Assembly: GCA_026027325.1 (NCBI GenBank)
Contig: JAMSLZ010000003.1
Span: forward strand, 3,472,001-3,536,000
Direction: 5' to 3'
DNA: 64,000 bases
From: Actinomucor elegans
Lineage: Eukaryota > Mucoromycota > Mucoromycetes > Mucorales > Mucoraceae
Below are positions 46,169 through 57,474 of the stretch, one piece after another; positions within the stretch are counted from its first letter, which is position 1, and every line of letters begins with the position of its first letter. The position numbers and the translations under genes are program-made. The notes under the pieces were generated by a model, which saw only the letters and a program-made list of their open reading frames with translations, was not told the DNA's origin and did not search any database.

Positions 46169-46980
46169 ATGGTGGTATGTATCAATGCATCAATTATCAC
46201 AGCGAAAGAGAGAGAGTGTGAGAGAGAGTAGATCAATCGAATCAAATCAATAGATGCATCTAAAGAATGGATGGATTCAACCAAAACATCGTGGCTCGCC
46301 CTAAAAATAATAGCCAAATCTTTCAATTGACAGTAATGTGTGGATTTCTCGAAAATCATTCGACCTCGACGTTGAATCACCACTCCACGATATCTACAAA
46401 GGACTTCCAAGCCCTGTAGATTAACCTACTGTCTCTCCCTCTCTCTTTCTCTTTTCTTTCTCAAGTGGTGTATAGAATGGAATTCTAACTCTCTCCTTTA
46501 TAGCAAGGTACTTTCAAGCGTCAAGTCGAAGTTGGTCGTGTTGTTCTCATTAACTACGGTGCTGATGCCGGTAAGTTGGCTGTTATCGTCGATATTGTTG
46601 ATCACAACCGTGCTCTCATCGATGGTCCCACCACCGGTGTCGTTCGTCAAGCTTTCCCCTTCCGCCGTATGGTCTTGACTCCTCTTGTCCTCAAGAACCT
46701 CCCTCGTGCCGTTGGTCAAACTGCCCTTGTCAAGGCTTTGGAGAAGAACGAGACTGTTGCTGCCTGGAACAAGACTGCTTGGGCCAAGAAGCTCGAGCAA
46801 CGCAAGGTTCGCTCCAACTTGTCCGACTTTGACCGTTTCAAGTTGTTGAAGTTGAAAAACCAAGTAAGTTTTTTTCTATGTGGATAGTGTATATGGGGGA
46901 TATTAACTATTTTGTTATGATTATAGCGTCGTTTCGCTGTCGGTTCCGCCGTTGCTGCTGCCAAGAAGCAAACTGCTTAA
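46169..46980 (+). CDS. RPL14: Ribosomal protein eL14
   Basis: Proposed exons 46169-46174, 46504-46863 and 46927-46980 give 139 residues. The body is unmistakable: [79 protein letters not shown] and [20 protein letters not shown]. The first exon is inferred. An ATG in CCATGG context at 46169 gives Met-Val, then a 329-nt intron to CAAGGTACT (start MVQGTFKR), comparable with fission yeast eL14, which starts MEGFKR. Splicing after ATG alone is a less likely alternative. The long intron near the start resembles that of uS9. Strongly biased codons indicate high expression. Confidence 0.9.
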
Positions 46981-47103
46981 ATATACTTTTCTTTGTCTTC
47001 CATGTATTTCAATAAAACGTTAAGAAAGGGCTTCTTTCTTTCTTGATAGTCTCTTTTAATTACTAGCGAAAGAAAAATGGTTTATTATTCAAGAGATGAA
47101 AGT

Positions 47104-50100
47104 TTAAATAATTTCTTCAGATACTGCCTTCGATGATCTAGTAGTGTCTTTTTCATCTAGAATAGCAGAAGTAGTATTATTAGTGTTATCATCATCATCC
47201 ATCAAATCGAGGTTGTGATTTGAAGTAGTATCTTCGGTTTTCTTGCTAGTGGTAGCTAAAACTACAGGCGGCAAAGCTTCTTTTTGCAGTGATGGTTGAT
47301 CTGCTTCTGATTCGCTATCTGAAGCTGCAAGGTATCCTCTATTATGGTAATGGTCTTGTTTAGTTTTGGGAGTTTGTAAAACCACCACTTGCTGATCTTC
47401 AGCAGCCTGCTGCTTTTCTTTAGCTTCCCTGATGATTTCCTCTACTGTTTTTGTTGGCTCATCATTACCCAATCTTCTACGTTTATAAAATAAAAGATAT
47501 GCTGCAGTAGTCTAGCTCACAGTATTAATATAAAAGCTATAATTTATATATTATATCTATTTACCTTGACATCTGATACATCAACCTTGGTAACATGTGA
47601 ATCATCAAAATTGTACCAATTTCCATCTTCAAAATTCTGAGCAAATGAAGTATCTATATGCAGTTGAGATGAGTCTATGCTATTTTCTTGTAGTTTGATA
47701 CTTACAATGACCACCACCTAAACCACCAAAGTGATTATCAACACCGTACAAGTCGTAAATCAAGCGATCTTCATCCTTCACCTTAGTGTGATCCTCAATA
47801 CTCAGTACGCGATCAGTTAAATCAAGCTCTGAGGCAGGGAAATCAATTAATGCATCAATCTTGTCTCTCCAAGTACGCGAATGACTGAAACGTTTCAAGT
47901 GAACCACCATGATTTCAGGCATACGCCAAAGATCAAATTTTTTTGTAGCGCGTTGATGCTTCTTACACTTGGGACAATACCATAAATCCTCTTCACTCAA
48001 CTCTTCTTCCTTGGTAAACTCATCCAAACAGTCAGACAATGTCACTTGCTTCTTTTGATTTGTTTGATTTGATTCTATGTTAGGATCGCCTAAATTATGT
48101 ATAGAATTCCAAGCTTCTGTACATACACCACTCTCATTGGAATGAAGACGAGCAGTACCAAACAGCTCTTGAGCTTTTCTGGGAGTCCATTCTAATAAAA
48201 TGCCTTCACCTTGGCGAATGATTGTACTGGGGGGACATACCACTTTATGTTTAGGAAGTACAGGAGTAGTAGCCAAAGGAGCAGGTGCAATGAGAGGCGA
48301 CAAAGGTTTACCAGCCATGAAGTTATCACTATTGTTATCAGAATGGAAAGAGGCATTATCCATTGAGTCATGATCATCAGCTTCTGTTTCATCTTCATCA
48401 GCTTGATCTGGAGTATCAATAGCATTGGAAGATGTGTTTCCGAACAAGGCAGCAGCATCCTCAACCTGATCATCGTCTTGATCCATCGTATTATTAGGCA
48501 AGACAAGTGAATCTTCCATCTCAGTGTCAGACTCTGATTCAGACTCTGTTCCCTCTTGCTGCTTCATGTATTCTTCACGTTGCTTCTGTTCAGCTTGTGC
48601 TCGTTCATGGAGATCAACAAGGCCAGACCAGTTTTGGACACTAGGCAAGAGCTCATCTGGTTCTCTACTGTATGAACGAGGAGCCGAAAATACCTTCATA
48701 GTAAACAAATTACTTATAGGTTCAACCTTCTTGCCGCCAGCGGGTGTAACAGCAGCAGCAGTATGAATAAGATTATTGCTAGGCGTAGAGTCAACCTCCA
48801 TGTCATCATTAATAGGACTTGATGATTCAGTTACAATAATCGCGTCTCTATCTTGCTCGGCCATGACAGATTCATAGCCTGGAGGTTGTTCTTGCTCTTC
48901 TTCTGTAAGAAAAGGATTTGTACTATTCTCTTTCACTTCTTCAAACAATTTGATATTTGCGTATCTTTCAATATGTTGTAATACTAGATGATAGAGTAAT
49001 TCAGGCTTGTTGGCATCTTTACGAGGCACAGCAAGGATCATAGGATCACCAAACTGAGAAATACGTTCGCTATTACTATTGTAAGAATTTTCATTCTTGC
49101 TAACAGTGGCGCAATATACAGGGAAGACAATCAGCTGGTTTTCATCGATTGGCTGCTTCTCCTCATCATCTTCAGAAGGTGCGCTGTAACGGCTATAGGA
49201 ATACCTTGCCTTCTTCTTGGGGACAGGAGGCACAGCACCAGGTAATTGATACACATAGATAATATCAGAAGCGCCAATACTTGCAACAGGTTCATATTGA
49301 GGGTAGACCTTGTAGATCTTATGGCTAAATAATTCAATTACCAAAAGCTATTATAGCATATTAGCCTAGTGATAAACAGTAAGCGTCTCATTCTTACCGA
49401 GTTTGGATCATCCACGGCCATCATCTTGGCCACTTCTTTTTGAAGGTGAGCAATACTTGCTTCTTTACTCAAAGTAACGACAACACGTTGTAATTGCTGA
49501 GAAGGATCATAAGGAACATAGACAATAGTCACTTTGCTCTTTTTCTTGATAGGAAGCGGTAAAGACAAATACATGAAAGGATCAAAGGTGACAGATACCT
49601 AGTGTACTGTGTAAGCAGCTTACTGTGCAACTATATCGTGTACTTACATTTCTACACTCCTCACAGATCAACCTACTCTTAAATTGACCTTGGAACAAAT
49701 CCACAATAACGGAATCATTTCTAGCGCGGTGATAATCCCAGCTACGCTTAGCAATTTCGGCGTCTTTCATACCGTCAAAATCAGGCAACTCAATATAAGG
49801 CTTTTTGATAATTCGATTCAAATCTTCGTGAAGACCATCCAGCAAAAACGCTAATAACTCTTGTGTATCATGCTGCTGATAGCCGCTAAAAGACGAATTG
49901 AATCGGCCAATAGTATATTTAAAGTCTCTTGGTGGAATACTATGAGCCTGTCCGCTCCATAATCTTTCAATCAATTCGCCATAGGCTTCAGCTACTTGTC
50001 CTTTCATGCCTAATGGATTATCCCGGTTCAAATCCTTCTTATAATTATCGGCCAAAAACCATTTTGTCAATTGTGGTGTATTACTGAGACACTGAAGAGC

Positions 50101-51128
50101 CGAGTTCATGAAGCAAGTATTACCCAAGTTTTGTAAACCACATACACCGCGAGTAAATCGAGGTACACTAGGTGGTGGAGGTGGTGGAGGAGTTGTTACC
50201 GAAGAAGTTGTCAAATTGTTGAATCCATTAGCAAATACGCTTGAAGCTGAAGAAACCGAGGATGAATCTGATTGTCTTTTCAATTGATCGGAAGGGTATG
50301 AATCACCTTCTTTGACTTCAATTGCAATGGAACACTGGCCCGTGTGTCCCAAAGTAGCATCATCGCCATCTGTTTCTACCAGAAGAGCTTGGTTCAATAA
50401 CTGAACAGATATATTGGGTGTCATCCCTAAGGGTTCCTCTCTCAATCTCCAAACTTGAATTTCAGTAGACTCTTGAAGATCAAACGCGTTTTTGACAGCG
50501 CTCATAAATTCAGTGACAAGGGACGTTTGAGATAAGGTAATGACAGGACAGCGTTTTAACTGACTGATAGGTTTGCCATTGGTAGCCTCCACCGAATACA
50601 ATTTGAATTGAGGAGGATATAGTTCAACTGTCTTTTCATCATCTGTAGAGATAACTAATCGCTTTATAGGCTCAATACTATCAGGCGTAGCCCCGTACCT
50701 AAATAAGAGTACTTAGATACACGTCTTTTACACTTTTTATAAAATATATACCAGCTAATTAGCTCATCCCAAGCTGATTCTGGCACAGCATAAACTGTGT
50801 CATCGAGTACTAAATCTTCCGCAAGTTTGCCATTAGACAAGATGGAGATATTATTGATAGGACCTGGAGGACTTTGTTGACCGAGATTTCGAACTTCTGG
50901 GGCAGGACTGTTGAGGCGAGAACAGTACTGTTTCCAGCGAGTGTACCAAGTTTTCGAAACAAGACACCAAGTTTCGTTGTCTTTTAAATGCTGTTCCTGC
51001 AACTGGGTAACTATTTTAAGTTGATCTTTCGGATCAGTTACTGTAGTGGCTTGCTCTTCTTCGCCAATACTGGCTTCTCTTGCTCGTTTTGTCGAGATTG
51101 GACTCTTGTCTAACTCAGAGTCTGACAT
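47104..51128 (-). CDS. Ubiquitin-specific protease, USP4/USP15/Ubp12 type
   Basis: Six exons (50752-51128, 49648-50698, 49398-49598, 47706-49347, 47565-47653, 47104-47511, right to left) encode 1,255 residues. Order: an N-terminal DUSP domain ([16 protein letters not shown] onward), an ubiquitin-like segment, then a split catalytic domain. The Cys box is [19 protein letters not shown] and the His box is [18 protein letters not shown] with [12 protein letters not shown]. Between the halves lies a long acidic, Ser/Asp-rich insert. A zinc-type cysteine pair is visible ([10 protein letters not shown]). The C-terminal tail is acidic and low in complexity. Such enzymes remove ubiquitin from proteins and serve COP9/cullin and signalling pathways. 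A poly(A) tract on the coding strand lies about 80 bp upstream of the start. Confidence 0.95.
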
Positions 51129-51195
51129 TTTGCTTCTTTTACTGGGAACTGTTATTTTTGATAAAATAGAAACAAATAGAAAGAACAAAGTTTTT

Positions 51196-51210
<15 letters not shown>

Positions 51211-51246
<36 letters not shown>
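51211..51246. repeat. Long poly(dA:dT) tract
   Basis: Homopolymer T run upstream of the USP gene start (A on its coding strand). Confidence 0.85.
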
Positions 51247-51825
51247 CTTTTACTAGTTCAGAAAGTTACGTACTGTATTAAACGCTGAGCGCACAACAAG
51301 GACTGCTTTTTTAGTTAGCTCTTGTGAGGACGTTGAATGAATTCGAGGAAAGATAAATATTCTGATAAAAATACCGCCTTTTTTTTTACATTGTTCGACG
51401 AACAATCAAATGATCTACGAGTTTTATTAGACAGCCTTGTGTCAATTATGTTCTTATTACATCAGATCGTGATAAAGTATTATAAATTTTCTTGATTCTT
51501 CCTTATTTAAATCCCGCTACCCAATGAAGACCTTGCATGAAACTGCCGTAGTGATACCCTTTTTAGGCTAATGGAACAACTAAAACAGTATATTGACTCG
51601 TTTTATAACAGTGAAATAATTTACAGACCTATAGAAAAATCACTATTGAGTAAACGCATATAAATGGTGGCACCAGTATATTTTTCATAATGATTGCGTG
51701 GTTCTGTTTCATATACATTTGAATTTAGCCTTTTATCCCAGTTATTTCGAGTTTGTATTATCAGTATATATTAATAATACAGTGTTTCTAGCATATGCGA
51801 TGATTGATCATGATTATGAAGCATT

Positions 51826-51859
51826 GATCAGATATGACATTTCATTTAATCGGTCGAAA
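51826..51859 (-). repeat. Dispersed intergenic motif, copy 16
   Basis: On the minus strand it reads TTTTCGACCGATTAAATGAA then ATGTCATATCTGATCA. It resembles copy 2 with a changed centre. Confidence 0.5.
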
Positions 51860-53477
51860 ACTGCATTGGCAGACGCGTGTTACTATTGTTTAAAGGATAA
51901 AGGGGGTCGTTTAATGTGCCATTTTACGCAAAGCTTGTTTTTTTGGATGACCGATTTAATCTGTAGTTATTCTCTCGGATAGATTATCTCGCATTTCTTA
52001 TCCAACATACAAACCGCCATTTTTTTAACAATAATGTTATTCTTGCGTATACTCGTTTTTTCTGACCCTGCATCAGTTAATTGAAGGATAAAGCTCTCTG
52101 CCGTATCTTCAACCGGAGGGCAAAGAGAGTATAGCCATTGTGCACACATAATGATATAATCAGATACTTTGTAAAACATTCACGTACCTCAAAATTATCT
52201 ATTAATCACTCAAAGTTGCCGGATTCTATTGTGATTATGGTAATATAAATAGAATAGCAAGTGAAAGTATTCACAGAGAAATTGTAAACACTATTTGCAC
52301 TTTTACAAATAAGAAAGAAGACATTTTCAAACTTTAGATTATTAATAACAGATAAAATAGAAACTACTCCGTAAGCTTACAAGCACTGACAGATTATTAA
52401 ATCCCTTATATTATTATTATTTTTTGTCAGAATTATTGAGGCAGGAAAACAATATGATATTGGTATCAAGTGGAGTGATCAAAAGTAAACTGGCAAGGAA
52501 AATGATACAGCTTGAGGGCAAAATCTTCAACTATAGTAAATCTTTTAGGAAATTTTGAAAATAATGATACCATGCCTGAAGAGCTGAACTAGCCGCAAAC
52601 TTCTTTAGAGCCTTTAGAGAGAGCAAAAAAAGCCACATCTAAAGAACTTCTGACATCATGCAAGTTTTTAAAGGGATTTACTGATAGGTATTTGTTGAAA
52701 CAAGACATGAAGTAATATATGTCCTGTTATAGTATCCGGTACTAAAGACAATGGTTATAAATAATAAAGCGGCAATAAAATAAGAGGCGTAAATAAGAAA
52801 TCAGCTATCTTGATAGTACATATCTAATTCAGCAAGACATTACATCTGTTAAATTAAGAAAATCAAGCAGGAAGCTGCTACATACTTTCCAAGATTAAAT
52901 GATAAAGGCATTGATTATTTGTCAACTTCCAAAGATGTAATGAGAAGACTAAGTGCTCATAATATGCTTTAATGGACTTTTTGTTTTCGTAAGTCAAACT
53001 CACTATCCTTGGCATTGCTGATAGCTCTGTATTGAAGATATTCATTACTAAAGTTTCCATATTTCTTCAAGATTAGATTTATACCTTGATTAGATGCACT
53101 CTCGCTACATTTTCGTCTCTGTTTTACCCAGGTCAAAGAAACTATCTATACTCTCTTTTATTATTCGATTTTCGAATTGTATTATCCCGCTGTTATCTTG
53201 CTTTTCAAATTGGAAAATTATCAAGGACACTATTGCCATTTTAGACGAATCGACTCTCATTCTAAATAAAACAACGTAAGCTTTAAAGAGAGTATATGAT
53301 GAAGTAAAAGATGTTGAAAGCCAATCTCACTGGAAAGATACTCTTGCTCGACTATACCTGAAAAAACGAACGATTTTTAATGGTTTTCTGAATTAAGTAG
53401 CAAACATGTTTAGACTACTTATTCATTCTTGATTTATTTCCTCTTTTTCGTCATTTCGCTACAGCACAAATGCATTT

Positions 53478-53730
53478 TTTCCCTTTTCACTTTACTTGTG
53501 TTATCATGTTCTTTAAAGCAATCTATTGTATATACCTTCTCTGCCACTTTCCGCTGCAAGTTTAAGGAAATAACAATATTCTTCAGCAAGAAGCTTAACT
53601 GATCTTTTTTCCTTAAAAGACAACGAGGTTCCTAATGAGCAACTCGACAATATTTAACGAGAGTAGCTTTGAAGATATCGAACCAACGTCGGATAATCCA
53701 GTTGATCATTTAGTATTCGTTATTTATATA
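53478..53730 (+). pseudogene. Truncated inverted copy of the DDHD-gene 5' end
   Basis: This stretch matches, in order, the promoter end, exon 1, intron 1 and exon 2 of the DDHD phospholipase gene (56,400-56,114, minus strand) but lies on the plus strand. Shared words include ATCATGTTCTTT, CCACTTTC.GCT.CAAGTTTA, AAAAGACAA.GAGGT, CTAATGAGCAACTCGA, GCTTTGAAGATAT and CCAGTTGATCATTT. It is broken: the exon-1 donor GGTAATAA is GGAAATAA, about 11 nt are missing in exon 2 (frameshift), and the copy stops before the GIGQ microexon. The intron is kept, so this is a DNA-level duplication and not a retrocopy. It ends about 145 bp from the stop codon of its parent. Confidence 0.85.
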
Positions 53731-53741
53731 TTTCTCTAGGT

Positions 53742-53767
53742 CATATATATATATATATATGTATATA
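53742..53767. repeat. (AT)n microsatellite
   Basis: CATATATATATATATATATG-type run directly after the pseudogene fragment, before the DDHD gene's 3' end. Confidence 0.85.
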
Positions 53768-53874
53768 GAACGTTAGATGAGTAAAGCTCTCATAAGACTT
53801 ATAGCATACCTCTCTCGCTCAGAATTAGTAAATGAAAATAGCCAGTGAATAAGACTGCATAATACTATACGCAA

Positions 53875-56364
53875 TTACTTTTTATTATTGGTTTTTTTGG
53901 CAACATGACTATCATCAATACTAACAACGGTGGCATTTTCACTATTAGTAGTACTAGCAAGAGACACGTTACTTTTATCTGCCCCGGCCGTGAACATACT
54001 AGTTGGCTTCTTTTTGTCTTCCTTCTTCTTCGTTTCGCAGCTCTCTAAATTTTCAATACGACGCAGCATGTGCCAAATGAAATCCTTGTTGGTCCAATAC
54101 GAGAAATGAGCACGAAGACCTATCAAATACTCATTTGCAATCATCGACATGACACTATCAGGTTGCAGTACAAAGTCCATACGATGCTTGCCTGGTAACA
54201 AGTTGATGTACTCTTGCTCCTCTTCTTCGCTGTCTGCGGTTTCTTGTTGATCATTAGCAGATGATTTAGGTACAGTGGCATCTTGAGCTACTTCAGCGCG
54301 TGATTCTCCTGGACTTGTCACTCCTGGACCAGGTTTATGTAGTTCCTTGTTCAAATCTAGCCAAAGATTATCACCACCGTCTGCATTGAGTTCTGTATGA
54401 TTATCATCATTGCTCTTCGAGCCTTCGTCTGTCGAGTTGGTTCTGTGTTTATCAAAATTGACGCGAGCACGCTCAAATGAGTCAAGACGGACACCATCAA
54501 TACCCAAGACTTCAACCAAGTGCTGACGTTTAGGTTGATGGTCTGTCAGGGTTTTTCTTAAGGCAATACGTTCTGGTTGTTTCTCCTCACCAATTCTATC
54601 TAGATTGCTGCTCATTTTGTTACTAGTTAATACAGAACCATCCGAGTTTTGTTCTAAGGACGTAGAATAAATGGAACCTGCTGGAGTCGTATTTCCATAA
54701 GTTTTGGACCGTATTTTGATAGAAGGTCTTTTTGGATGCAACACATTATCCATGGAGCGATTATTAAGTGTTCTATCTAAATCATCTCGCAGTGCCAATA
54801 ATTGTTCTCGCGTTTGTTCGCGTAAGGGATCCCAAGTGATTATGCCATTCACCAACTCATTGCTGTTTTGGTTCACACAATTATTTTTTCCTGATTCACT
54901 GTGTTGAGGACTGTTTGCGATAGTACCACCTCCTCGTGAGAAATATTGGAATAAAGAGGACATGAATCCGCCGTTGGATGATCCTCTGGGTATTTGTTTC
55001 GTATTTTGCAAGGTGGTATCTTCCAAGGTGGTATCTTCCAAGGTGGTATCTTCCAAGGTAGTATCTTCAGTTATGCCTGCATCCGCTGCGTCAGAGGTAG
55101 CATCGTATAGGGTTTTAGCAGCCTTTTCATCTTGTTTCCACGAAAAGAAAGATAAGAATCCAGCAGATAAAGGAAAAGAAGGCATTGAAGGAAAAGAAAA
55201 TGATGGGCCTATAGGCACTGATCTTTCTACTAGTACGGCTGGTTTATCTGTGAAATAATCATGAAACAGCGGTTCAAATCGATAACCCTACACACTATGT
55301 TAACTAGGCAGCTTTAGTTTCAATGTGTCAGGATGCTTACCAAGGGGTCAAAAGGATGAAAAATGTTTTCAAACTTGATATCAAAGTCTGGATGATATAA
55401 AGTAGGATTTTGACCTCTGAATGTTAATACAGCGCCCACAGGCGAACCGAGACCAAAGAAAAAGTGAGGTTTAAAGTCCAGTTTCGAGAAATTAATATCC
55501 AGCTTGCTGTACATGTCGATTTCATCTTTTGTTTGAGGCTTTCTTTGATGAGACAAGATATCCCAGGTAATGATGCCACCTAATGAATAGCCCATAATAA
55601 TAATTTTGCCATCGAAATCAGGATGTTTCTCGATAAAGTTGTGATAGGAAGTGTTGAATAATGAAGTAACATTATCTATAATGTTCTGGCCTCTATCTTT
55701 TGAAAAGTAGAATAGTACATCCGCAAGGTAGTCATTTTCGATCAAGCGAATAGTGGGTATAGATTTGAGGGTAATTTTGTTAAGGATTGGGTCTACTTGT
55801 TCATGAATATGTCGATGCCATTCAATAGGTATCAACTCTATGCGTACATTGTGATCTGGTACTTTAGCTTGCAATATTTGTCTTGTTGTTTCTTGTAGGT
55901 TTTCAACTGATAGATTGATTAGTATAAATTAACTGTCATATTTTAGTGATACGTTACTGTGTTCATAGAAATGTCCATACTGTTCTGTTTGCTACACAAA
56001 AAAAAAGAGATCAATTTCACATGCTACAACCCTTATAAGAGTTTTACCTGTCCAATACCCTACATGCGTATGATTTATTAGAAAAATGTTTCAAAAGATA
56101 AGACGAAACTTACATGAATAACGAATATCAAATGATCAACTGGCTTATCCGATGTTGGCTCAATATCTTCAAAGCCGTTCTCGTTGAATACTGTCGACTG
56201 TTCTTCGAGTTGCTCATTAGAGACCTCATTGTCTTTTCTCAAAGGAAAAAAAAATTAGTCAAGCTTCTAGTATGTATTTTTTTTTTTTTTTTTTTTTTTA
56301 GTTTATTACCTAAACTTGTAGCAGAAAGTGGTGGAGAGGGTACATAGGTCGCTTCAAAGAACAT
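53875..56364 (-). CDS. DDHD-domain phospholipase A1-like protein
   Basis: Six exons, 56310-56364, 56114-56232, 56048-56059, 55958-55991, 55341-55906 and 53875-55287 (right to left), encode 732 residues. They include VHGIGQ-type DHLIFVIHGIGQQTEQYGH, the lipase nucleophile motif GYSLGG in IIIMGYSLGGIITWDILSHQ, and FFFGLGSPVGAVLTFRGQ. FHPFDPLGYRFEPL opens the DDHD region, and HRMDFVLQPDSVMSMIANEY with YLIGLRAHFSYWTNKDFIWH closes it. Relatives are human DDHD1/DDHD2 and yeast Ddl1 (YOR022C), intracellular phospholipases or lipases acting on phosphatidic acid and other glycerolipids. GIGQ is encoded by a 12-nt exon. An Asp-, Thr- and Leu-rich tandem repeat lies in the variable insert. A broken partial copy lies at 53478-53730. 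Confidence 0.94.
55012..55075 (-). repeat. 15-bp coding minisatellite (EDTTL repeats)
   Basis: Four in-frame copies of a 15-bp unit (TTCCAAGGTGGTATC on the plus strand), coding EDTTL four times within the DDHD protein's linker. The outer copies have point changes. Confidence 0.9.
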
Positions 56365-57474
56365 GATATGGTATAAGTGAAGTAAAAAGGAAAGAAAAAG
56401 GAATTTCAGTGATAACCAAAAGATATAAGCCCAGAAATGGGAAAATTACTTTTCGGTTATCCAGAATGACATCACAGAGTACAACTACTACGTGTATATC
56501 AAAGAGACGTCCATAGAATCATTTATTCACCTTACGTCAATGTTTACAATGTGGCTTATATAATCCATTAAGGCATACCTGTCATTATGAACTCGCAGGA
56601 ATGATAGCATCGTTCAAAGAAATGTATAGAACCCCCTTAGGGCAAGGTGGTGCTTCATACACTACTGTTCATAGAAGCCCTGACTTGTCAAGTTATGCAT
56701 TTATAGTCTCAATATTTGCACAATAAAATAACATGCTCTGAAAGTTAAGTCTCTGCGTATAGATTCTATTGTATACTGTTTAGCAGTATATTATGAGTTT
56801 GCAGAATTCGGAAATACTGCTTCATTGTATATAAAAACAATGAGACGCTTTCGGTTAATTAGTTTTTGAATAATGGCGCCATCTGGATAATGAAATATCC
56901 CGAAAAATAGGCTCATCTGACCACTAAGAGCGACGCTTTAACCTCGTTGCTATGGAATCTTCTATAGATCGGCAATGGTTGCTATGGTGAGTGACTTGTT
57001 TTTGTTTGTTGCTATGCAAATGTGACTGCTTCAAGAGCATTATGATGGTTACTCTAGAGATTAAGATAAGCATTGCATCTCGGAATTCGCCAGTGCTTTA
57101 GCATTTGGTCAGCTAGATTTTGGTGCTATAGAATGATTGCACGATCAATATGAACTAATGTCCTATAATTAGCATACATGAACTTACTCAAGTTATTGAA
57201 ATGAAAAGATTAGAAGTTTTCCGAAGAACTGGTATAAGAATCAAGATTTATTAACTTTATGGAAATAAGGGAAGGTTACATTGTAAAAATAGAAGTTGAA
57301 GGTGCGTCCGTGATGTATTCATTCAAAGATTCTTTTTGATTAGAAAAGACTTATTCCCCTTTCCCCTATCAATAAAAATTTCAATTATTGTGCTGCCCTT
57401 TCTTTCTTTTTTTTTCTTTTTTAAACCTTTTTAATAATAACCCTTTTTTTTCTCTTTCCGTCTTACCTTATATA
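56365..57474. other. Divergent promoter region, DDHD and kelch-kinase genes
   Basis: About 1.1 kb between divergently transcribed genes. AT-rich, with pyrimidine-rich tracts (57,400-57,470) just before the kelch-kinase start. No gene and no copy of the dispersed motif were found. Confidence 0.55.

Larger units (their letters stand above)
51129..53477. other. 2.3-kb intergenic region
   Basis: Starts with a T run of about 36 (51211-51246). A motif copy lies at 51826-51859. Between 52,850 and 53,400 there are fragmentary open frames in several phases that could be relics, but no family could be named. Confidence 0.5.

Noticed and set aside
51698..51982. 94-codon plus-strand frame
   Set aside because: It runs through a dispersed-motif copy and shows no coding character or family resemblance.
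52850..53400. Possible transposon or gene relic in scattered short frames
   Set aside because: Fragments such as an 11-residue charged stretch near 53,330 look protein-like, but no frame is continuous and no family could be named.
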